Shown here one piece after another: positions 56,304 through 64,000 of a stretch of DNA of 64,000 nucleotides. The notes beneath the pieces are model-generated. The model was given only the letters and a program-made list of their open reading frames with translations. It had not been told where the DNA came from and searched no databases. The translations under genes were made by a program, and so were the position numbers. The stretch is from Owenia fusiformis (Eukaryota; Annelida; Polychaeta; Sabellida; Oweniidae). The DNA lies in assembly GCA_903813345.2 (NCBI GenBank), contig CAIIXF020000010.1, forward strand, positions 26,562,425 through 26,626,424, read 5' to 3'. The stretch's first letter is position 1. Every line of letters starts with the position of its first letter.

Positions 56304-56901
56304 TAGTGGTGTAACGAGTGACTCGGGTAATCGACTAGAACTCGAATGAGCCTAGAAAAATGATCAATCGATTGAAAATTTGAAAATCGTGATCCTGAAA
56401 ATTTCTGAGAAAAATCGCGATTTACCCTCCATACTCACGATTTAAGCAAGGAATGTAGCTGCCTTTATGTTTTTTTAATAAATTACATACTTCTGACTAT
56501 ATTCTGCAGATTGTTTTGTTGATTTAATGGTAATTTGATGAGAATAACGTATGAGAATCGTATTCATTGCTTTTTATGTTTGTTTACATCCGGTATATCG
56601 CATGCGCATGTGCATATATATTTTGACGGAAGTGGGAATTTCAAAGTCGAAAAAATCTATGAAAGGCTTATATCATCGCTAATATACGGTAAATGTGCGT
56701 CTAAAACATCCAAAACGGAACCCAATCTGTTCAGAACTACATCATTGAGTGGTCATTAAACCAAAAGTCGACAAATGCCTTGATTTTCCAGGTTCTAATT
56801 TTTTGTCAATTTTTTCTAAAATAATCGCCAAAATCGTCTACTCGATCGTCAAATTTATCATTTTACTCGAGTAGAGATTTTGGTGGCGAGTCCCACCACT
56901 A
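56304..56901. mobile_element. hAT-type element with 8-bp target duplication
   Basis: It is flanked on both sides by GTCAGATA (56296-56303 and 56902-56909). The ends TAGTGGTGTAACGAG and, inverted, TAGTGGTGGGACTCGCC form short TIRs of hAT style. At 598 bp, with no transposase frame, it is non-autonomous. Confidence 0.88.
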
Positions 56902-57029
56902 GTCAGATATCCATTATAACACAAAACACAGATCTATAACATTCACTTTTGCAAAACAAAAACATGTTAATTTGTTGAGCCATGAATGCAATATACATAC
57001 TATTATTTGTTGACTTTAGTTGTATTCAA

Positions 57030-57716
57030 TTAAGGTAGTTTTTTACTGGCAATAGGTCGCTCCATGCTATAGCATAGGAACAATGATTTGAAGTCAGTGT
57101 TCAGCTTTAGGACATATACATTTCGTGAAACCACACTTTTGGAAAATGAGTTTTTATGTCACCATTAGAAGTGTTTGCATATTGTTATAGTCTCCCACCT
57201 ATGTGGATGGTGTTCGGTGGTCTGCGTTCGGCTGTCAGCATCTGTAAGAAATGGCAGGTGGTGACAATTTGCATGCCTTGTTTACTTTATATTGATACAT
57301 GATTTAATGGATTTTATCAATTTTGCCCATTTAATGGCATTTAAACATATTTTTGGCACTTTAGGTTTACAATTAGCAACACGTTAGATAAAAACATACA
57401 AAAAATGTTAAATTGTATTTTTTGAAGAGATATAATAATAAAAAGTATAGACCATTGATTTTTATTTTCTAAAACTTAACAACTTTTCAAAATTTTATAT
57501 TCCTGTCATTCAGTTTTGGAGAAAATAAATCCTACCTACTCTTATATTCCCTAACATGGGGGATCAAATTGTTTTCTAGATTTAGAAAAAAGTGGGTGAC
57601 ACCAACTTTTATTTGTTTGATTATGAAGCATAATTATGTCATCGTCATTTTAATATAAAAATATATGCACTTTATCACAAAGTTATTTTAGGCCTCTGGG
57701 TAAACAACCACCTTAA
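57030..57716. mobile_element. MITE with TTAA ends
   Basis: The ends TTAAGGTAGTTTTTTACTGG and (inverted) TTAAGGTGGTTGTTTACCCA. It includes a TCTCCCACCTATGTGGATGG ... GGCAGGTGGTGACAATTTGC block related to one in the MITE at 26265. Confidence 0.75.
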
Positions 57717-58839
57717 TAGTAAATTCATTATATGCCCTCACCAAGTACTCAGCCTCGGGTTCAAAGTAACCTTTGTTTTACAATTCAAATTACAGTGATG
57801 TGAAAATAACAATTTGGTGGTAGTTGCTCACTTTCTCAAAAAGAGTTGAAAAAGTGTGTAATAATGTGTAAATATCCACATGAAACTGTGAAAATGTAAA
57901 AAAAACTACACAAAACTTCTCATTTGCAGTTATAAATGAATTAACTAAAGTGGAGATGGGCTCATTTAACCATTAACAGCTCACTTTCATTTCAACACTT
58001 ATATTAGTAAAAATGCATGTTAAATGAGAGTACACTAATGAGTTGTCATTAACTGAATAACATTTCAATAAACTAACAGAGTAACTAGATTCTGCATGAT
58101 TGTATATCCTGCTTCACTGCATGTAGTCTGTGTTGTATTAACTGAAGTTTTATTATGAAACATTCCAATGCATTCAAGCCATAATATAAAGCATTAGATG
58201 CAGCTGACACAATGTTAATGGGATGAAATCAATATTCAGGCTGCTAACTTACTGTATAGCTCATAGTATAACTTCAATTTAAATAATTTAATATGTTATT
58301 TCAATAATTATATCAAAACCTTTACTATATCTGATCCTTAAATCTATTAATTAAAAAAATCAGAATAACCTCTAACTTTTTTCTACAAACTGACAAACCT
58401 ATGAGACTGTTAATACTGAAGCTTTAAAAATTGCTTGCATAGTTGCGGAAAGATGTACATTTGTACATGTATAATGGTAAACCTTGTGTACAAAATCTGT
58501 CATATTGGCTGCTGCTTCAAAAATGGCAAGATTTACATGATAGACTTTCTCAGAATAGTAAAGACAATTTTTGAGTTAGCAGCCCCACGCCACTGCTGGT
58601 GGCCATCACACCCTGCCTTGGTCATGAATCAATTCAAACTCATCATGCTGACATCTCAAACAACCAGCAAGCAGAAAGAAACATTTTTCAATTTTAACTC
58701 TTCTCTTCATTTCAAACATGGACATGATGAGCTTGGACATGGACATGATGAGCTTCCCTCAATTTTGAGTATGCATTCATTGACCTAAATAACTCCAAGA
58801 TAAATAATCTTACGATATAATGTTGATCTGTCATTTCAG

Positions 58840-58984
58840 ATATTTTATCCCGAGACTACAGACATCTATGACAGAAAGAATATGCCAAGGACAATATACT
58901 GCATCCATGCACTCAGCCTCTATCTGTTTAAGCTTGGCCTGGCTCCACAAATACAAGACCTCTATGGCAAAATCAAGTTCTCAG
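58840..58984 (+). CDS. IQGAP, coding exon 5 (CH domain)
   Basis: Acceptor CATTTCAG, donor TCAG/GTAAAT, 145 bp ending phase 1. It encodes IFYPETTDIYDRKNMPRTIY then CIHALSLYLFKLGLAPQIQD, the most conserved part of the IQGAP CH domain and the clearest identification in the window. Confidence 0.97.
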
Positions 58985-60223
58985 GTAAATGACTAGAGTA
59001 CATAGTTAAACCCATTTTATAAAAGAAAATAACATTTTGAAATTATGGTTCACTCCTGGCCTACTCACAGTTTGACAAATGACTGAGTTATCTTCTATTT
59101 AAATGCTGTTGTGTGTACAGGTTTATGTCTAACAACAAAACAATCAATTAGAAACAAGAAAATATGAATATTTAATTCTGCATACAAATATATACAATCA
59201 ACTATTAATTGGCTTTATTCCCTATGCCTCAAAAGAATGTCCATTGAAAAATGATAGCGAAGTCACCCTTGTGATGCAATTGCGTATATGCATAAGTCAT
59301 TAAGTGGTATTAACTTAGGAGACAATCGGTGCTAGAGTTGAGACCATGCGCGGGGTCCTCCAGCCAGCTCTGCGGAACTGTAGCCCTGCGGGACCGTGAT
59401 TGTCGGGAAACAGCCCAAGTAAACCTAATTCACTTTCAAACAATGAAGACGGTAAACCGTAGAGTGTACCTATCTTATCAGCTAGATAAGTCGCGTTGCG
59501 AACATGATTGTTTGAAATTGGAGACAATTATGTACATAGAAAGCGATATATATTTACATAATCGAATACTATGAACTGGTTTATCTTGAAGCAGCTGCAC
59601 TATCATTAAAATGTAATGAATTGCAGTTGGGGAAGAATGAATTGAAACGAATAATTGCAACTTGAAAACAAACTATGCCAAAACGTACTAGCAAAATTCA
59701 ATGAAGGTGATGAGGATGGGGATGACGGTGGATACTTGAATTCCAAATGTAGACCAACGTGTATTCAGCTTGGTTACATTTGAAAGAAGAAAGAACATTA
59801 CAAATATAGCTCTAATAATATGTGTGCATCCGTGTGCAACCACAACATGTCAAACAAGTCACGCCAAACTCTATATAAGGTTAAGCAGGCATGGTTTATT
59901 TCGTTATCCATAAACTAAACTTATTAAAATAAGTTAAAATTTGTATGAGTCTGTAATTTCTCAGTGCATAACATAAATTGGATAACTCAAATACCAGTCA
60001 TTAGATTTTTTGTTCAGATGCACTCTTCTCAAGTAGGAATTTTTAAAATGGGTGCATATTTTCAGGGGGAAAAATAATTGATGATAACCCAATGGGATAT
60101 ACTATTCCAGGTGTTTTTCTAGTTTTTTTTGTAATTAAACTACTAGAGCCCTACGCCAGACTGATTGAGTACTTGTAGAATTTATAAAGATTAAACTTTA
60201 CTAGAGCTGAATTGTGTTTCCAG
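58985..60223 (+). other. IQGAP intron 5
   Basis: It contains a fragment of the CCCACC-ended repeat family at about 59975-60085 (GGATAACTCAAATACCAG, TTCTCAAGTAGGAATTTTTA). At 59320-59420 is a GC-richer block that I could not classify. Confidence 0.55.
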
Positions 60224-60337
60224 ATGAGGAGATCAGTGCTATGAGGAAAGAGTTGGACAAGTATGGCATCCAGATGCCTGCCTTCAGCAAGATAGGAGGA
60301 ATTCTTGCCAATGAGATGCCAGTTGATGAAGCAGCAT
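60224..60337 (+). CDS. IQGAP, coding exon 6
   Basis: Acceptor TTTCCAG, donor GCAT/GTAGGT, 114 bp. It encodes DEEISAMRKELDKYGIQMPA then FSKIGGILANEMPVDEAA, the segment following the CH domain. Confidence 0.95.
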
Positions 60338-60763
60338 GTAGGTTACCATTCACTTATATCACACATAGATCCCCTAGTTCAGCATACACGTCTTAGAAAT
60401 AAATATATAGGGTAACCCAAAAGTGAAACCCATGAATAGAGATATCCATAACTTCTCCAAAAATGGAGCATTGCATTTTTGGGTCACTCTGTATTTGTAT
60501 TAAAACCTAATGATTTCATGAATGAATTCTGGATGCTCTCACTCATAGCTTATGCATGTTAGGTTGTAAGTTGTCATTGAAATTTTGCTTGTCTTCAGAT
60601 TGGATGAACATTACATTATTGACTAGCCTGTCATCTAGTGGACCAGTACAGCCTGAGCTGCACCCACTAAAATAAAAGAAATATATAAGAAATATATTTC
60701 ATTTGAAAAATGTTTCTTGAAGTCAAACCACATTGTCTATCTCTTTTAATTTCTTACTCTTAG
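60338..60763 (+). other. IQGAP intron 6
   Basis: It contains a mini mariner MITE at 60406-60493; otherwise unremarkable. Confidence 0.7.
60406..60493. mobile_element. miniature mariner-type MITE (88 bp)
   Basis: The ends TATAGGGTAACCCAAAAGTG and (inverted) TACAGAGTGACCCAAAAATG, with TA at each boundary. Confidence 0.75.
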
Positions 60764-60942
60764 TGCATGCTGCAGTAATTGCTATCAATGATGCTGTGGA
60801 GCATGATGATGTGGCTGGTACCATTCAAGCTCTGCAGAACCCTGCAGCCCACTTGGTGCAGATCATACCAGAATATGCAGATGACTACCAGGAGATCATG
60901 TATATTGCCAAAAATACTAAAGCTGAAAACTCAGGAAACAAA
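60764..60942 (+). CDS. IQGAP, coding exon 7 (first IQGAP repeat)
   Basis: Acceptor CTCTTAG, donor AAA/GTATGT, 179 bp. It encodes LHAAVIAINDAVEHDDVAGT, then IQALQNPAAHL and QIIPEYADDYQEIMY. This is the AINxAVE...ALxxPxAxL pattern of IQGAP-specific repeats. Confidence 0.93.
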
Positions 60943-61246
60943 GTATGTAATATTGAAGATAGATTAAACTTTTGGGATTGGATTGTTAGTGCATTTTGAG
61001 AATAATTAACTTCTTTATTCAATTTTAATATTAATTTTGAAAAACAAAGCCTACCACTTCCAGTGAAACATGTACATTGTACAACTAGAAAAAACAGCAA
61101 CTCTCCAGAGTAGCAAATGACCAAGATTAGAAATTCTCCATTAGAGGCCCAATGCCCATAAGCAGCCTATAATTTGATTCAAATATGACAACAAGTTTTT
61201 TGAGTTATTGCCCAGACAGACAAACAATATTTGTTTTATGTTTTAG
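60943..61246 (+). other. IQGAP intron 7
   Basis: It includes an inverted fragment of the CCCACC-ended repeat family (about 61050-61235; AGAAAAAACAGCAACTCTCC, AATTTGATTCAAATATGAC). Confidence 0.6.
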
Positions 61247-61337
61247 TCCATTGATCCAGATGTTACATTTGAGCCTGATGTTTATGATGAGCTGCTAACA
61301 CAGGCAGAGATACAGGGAAACATCAACAAAGTCAACA
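61247..61337 (+). CDS. IQGAP, coding exon 8
   Basis: Acceptor GTTTTAG, donor A/GTGAGT, 91 bp. It encodes SIDPDVTFEPDVYDELLTQA then EIQGNINKVN, a hallmark phrase of IQGAPs. Confidence 0.94.
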
Positions 61338-61620
61338 GTGAGTCAACACTAGCAACTATTGCTTTGTAATAACCAATATTTCTTAGATGCACTTCAGTAC
61401 ACATAATTGTAAATCTAATCTAAACTAAAGGGCATTTGTATTCCATTTTAAAGTATTTTTGGGTAAAAAGGAAATCTAGTTCTGGCATAATCCTAAAAAA
61501 ATAGATATTGAAATTCAAAAAAGTAATCTTTTGACCCTGTGAAGGTCAACAAAGCTCAAATCTGATATGAACTTGTGTAGATGATTTTGAAAAGGCTCTC
61601 AATGAATGTTTGTATTCTAG
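61338..61620 (+). other. IQGAP intron 8
   Basis: Short AT-rich intron; nothing notable. Confidence 0.75.
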
Positions 61621-61781
61621 CCCTGCAGGCTCTAGCAATCCTGAATGAAGCTGTGGAGAGTAACAGTCCAGACCTATTGAGTAGCAGTCTCAGGTCACAT
61701 CATTTAAACCTGATGAAGGTGAATACACAGTATGCTCCCCAATACCTGCTACAACTCAGACAAATACAAAAGGACAAGAGG
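61621..61781 (+). CDS. IQGAP, coding exon 9 (second IQGAP repeat)
   Basis: Acceptor TATTCTAG, donor AGG/GTATGT, 161 bp. It encodes LQALAILNEAVESNSPDLLS then SSLRSHHLNLMKV and YLLQLRQIQKDKR. Confidence 0.92.
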
Positions 61782-62274
61782 GTATGTATTGCAGTTAACT
61801 GGTTTACTATTCACTGCACTTATATGTTCAGGTGTATTCTTAATATTCCATAAATGTTTGAAAAAGAATAACCTGCAAAATAAAAATATATATTTGTTAT
61901 GTGTAAACTATTGCTAAATAATGTCAATACAATTAAAGTTTCATATTAAATAGTTCACATAACACATTTTGATAACATTTGGTAAGACTACAATATACAC
62001 CCAAACTTTACATGCAGGCCTCGACACTCAGATATTTTGCCTGGTGCCAAAATAACTACCTGGCCAATTTTCAGGTAGTTATTTGCTTCTGTCAGGTAGT
62101 TGTATATAAAATTTCAAAAATAACATATACCCAGCATATAATGTTTATCTTGTGCCAATGTAGGCTAATAATGCACCGATGCACACATTTATAAAAATTT
62201 GACTCACTGTATTGAAATTCTCTCAAATTAATGCATAACTTCCAACATTCAAAAATTCGGAGAGTTTAAAAGCT

Positions 62275-62500
62275 ATTGGAGGGTAGTGCACCTACAGCAG
62301 TTATACTGTGCCTATTGCAATTGTTTAAAATTTTGGAAGGGAGTGCACCTATTACAATTGTTTCCAAACTTTTGGAGGGAGTGTACCTACTACATTTCTT
62401 TCCAAATTTTTTAGGGGAGTGTTCCTTTATAACTGTTTCCATACTTTTAGAGGGTAGTATTCCTACTACAATTATTTCCAAACTTTTGGGAGGGGAATTT
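62275..62500. repeat. minisatellite, ~47-bp units, about five copies
   Basis: Units built on TTTTGGAGGGAGTG, AC/TCCTA and ACAATTGTTTCCAAACT. The plus strand stays open over it, giving a repeated LEGS(A/I)PT-like peptide, probably by chance. Confidence 0.8.
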
Positions 62501-63087
62501 ATTTGTCTTTTTGGTTTATGTGGGTTTCTTAGGGAGTAGTTTTTATTGTTACACTTTTTTTTTTCTTATTAGCTAAAAATAAAATAGTACATCTGATCAA
62601 TACCATGGTGATTACTTTGGTTGCTTACCTTCATGTACCACTAACAATAACTATCTTACCATTTCTTGATCTCACCTTAGTTGGGGGATAATTCATGGGT
62701 GGTAAATGGGGGAGGGATGGCGGGCGAGATTCACTCAGATAACAACCTGCTTTCTCCTTGTATCAAGAAATGAATGGAAAATGGCGTTCTTCTGCGCATG
62801 TGCGTTGACCTACATTCAACTCTACTTCCTAGTAACCGATTTGTTTACATCAAATTCTGACAATCGCAACAACAATTAACTACTCCCATAAAACACACAT
62901 AAAACCAATTAATTTTCAATTAATTGACATTTACCTATTACCTATAGTGCACACCCAGTGCACCCTAAAAAGCACAGGAACAATAGTTCAAACCCCGCCC
63001 CCACTAGATCCCTAGATTATAGTAAGCATGGGACTTGGTGGCTTGATGCTACTACTGACTTCTAAATGCACATTTAATTTAATTGAA

Positions 63088-63121
63088 TTTTATTGGATCT
63101 AAAAGATAGATCCAATAAAAC
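63088..63121. repeat. small hairpin
   Basis: TTTTATTGGATCT and its exact complement AGATCCAATAAAA, separated by about 8 bases. Confidence 0.8.
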
Positions 63122-63786
63122 ATCATAGGGATTTCAAGTTCTTATAATTTGAAGTTTAGATTCCATCTTTGAGATCGGTATTATTTATTAATTAGCTGTA
63201 AAGCATTGTTTTAGTATGACGGCAATATACATGATTTGATTGGTTGTTGGCTGACTCTGGGCACACTTCACATACTAGGTTGTTTACATTGAAATGCTAA
63301 AATCTGATTGGTCAAACGTCAGAGCTGGGAGGTTTTGTTTATGTGTTGATTGACAGATTTGAATTTCATTTTCACTGATCAGATTTTCTCACGCTAAGAC
63401 AAAGAAGAGGTACTTTTCCATGACCCCAGATGAACCCTCCTTGGCCAATCAATGATCTAGTTTACATCAGAGAAGTGTGCATCTATGAATTCTGGGGTAT
63501 TCCCCTTTCCTTAAAACAAGTGAAGGATAAAATTGATTTATACATGTACAGGGCCAGGGGTATTTTGATATAAGTTGAACTATGTAAAGTATAAGTGTTA
63601 CTGAGTAACCCTTTGCAAAATTGGTAAAAATTGCTTCAAATCATGCAATACTTGGCTCAATCTAAGAGTGTGGGTGGCCAAAATAACTACTGGGTAAAGT
63701 AATAGGTAGCTTTTCTTTAAAATCAGGTAGTTATTAACTACCATAGCAACCGATTGCCTAAATGTTTTTATTTTATTTACCTTCAG

Positions 63787-63880
63787 AATAACAATGGAGC
63801 AGAGTCAGGTTTCCTTGACAAGAATGATGTCCAGACTGCTATTTTGACAGCCAACATGGCAGGAGACTCAGAACAACTTA
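63787..63880 (+). CDS. IQGAP, coding exon 10
   Basis: Acceptor CTTCAG, donor A/GTAAGT, 94 bp, ending phase 1. It encodes NNNGAESGFLDKNDVQTAIL then TANMAGDSEQL. The gene continues beyond the window. Confidence 0.88.
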
Positions 63881-64000
63881 GTAAGTGCTTATTATTTTAA
63901 AAATATGCATTTAAATGATAGCATTTTGGTGTGCATATATGTTAATACAAATGTACAATGTCATTTTAAATTTTAAAGTAAGCTACATCTCATGATTAAG

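Larger units (their letters stand above)
55905..58839 (+). other. IQGAP intron 4
   Basis: 2.9 kb with the hAT element at 56304-56901 and the TTAA MITE at 57030-57716. The remainder (57717-58839) is AT-rich, with short frames only. Confidence 0.7.
61782..63786 (+). other. IQGAP intron 9
   Basis: 2.0 kb with the minisatellite at 62275-62500 and the hairpin at 63088-63121. CAGGTAGTTATT-containing blocks near 62040-62105 and 63680-63745 share GCCAAAATAACTAC in direct orientation and look like two fragments of one repeat. Confidence 0.6.

Noticed and set aside
59320-59420. GC-richer block in IQGAP intron 5 as a possible structured RNA or exon
   Set aside because: Splice sites and family resemblance are lacking and no strong hairpin was found by eye.

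Overview
This is a eukaryotic nuclear window, almost certainly from an invertebrate animal: two intron-rich protein genes of animal type (a voltage-gated K+ channel and IQGAP) sit in AT-rich DNA packed with cut-and-paste transposon remnants, foldback elements, LINE tails, a DIRS-like retroelement and a tRNA-derived SINE. The repeat mix looks like a marine invertebrate, possibly a lophotrochozoan or ambulacrarian, but nothing here fixes the phylum.

Layout. 1-2.6 kb: no gene seen. 2.6-3.0 kb (-): one charged, coiled-coil terminal exon with a poly(A) signal. 6.9-33.8 kb (-): a Shaw/Kv3-like K+ channel gene whose body is one large exon (6900-8303: S1 to S6 and tail) plus one shared T1 exon (19266-19490), preceded by TWO different first exons (30409-30789 and 33485-33820), each encoding the first part of a T1 tetramerisation domain and each ending in phase 0 so that either can join the shared exon. 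Its introns hold a LINE (10.1-12.7 kb), a decayed DIRS-like retroelement inside a TIR composite (14.5-17.9 kb), an ~840-bp near-perfect palindrome (23.9-24.7 kb) and several MITEs. 35.6-42.6 kb: a mariner-type element with a chain of nested hairpin elements, a 2.3-kb TIR element with a 5-bp target duplication and a CRE cluster, and a LINE 3' end. 42.7-47.3 kb: two head-to-tail Helentron/HINE-like elements. 47.5-48.5 kb: SINE and a LINE fragment. 48.8-64 kb (+): the first ten coding exons of IQGAP (387 codons, CH domain and first IQGAP repeats), running off the right edge; its introns hold a CACTA element, a hAT element with an 8-bp duplication, a TTAA MITE and a family of CCCACC-ended repeats.

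How the parts work together. The K+ channel parts assemble into one reading frame (654 or 669 residues, depending on first exon) and form a complete T1-S1-S6 channel with an intact selectivity filter. The T1 zinc-binding signature is completed only by splicing, because its His and first Cys come from either first exon and its Cys pair from the shared exon. IQGAP is an independent actin/Rho-GTPase scaffold gene transcribed the other way.

Most interesting points: the duplicated, swappable T1 first exon; and a recurrent structural signature at the apex of several otherwise different palindromic repeats, namely a GAA triloop closed by G-C pairs and flanked by tandem G-A mismatches.
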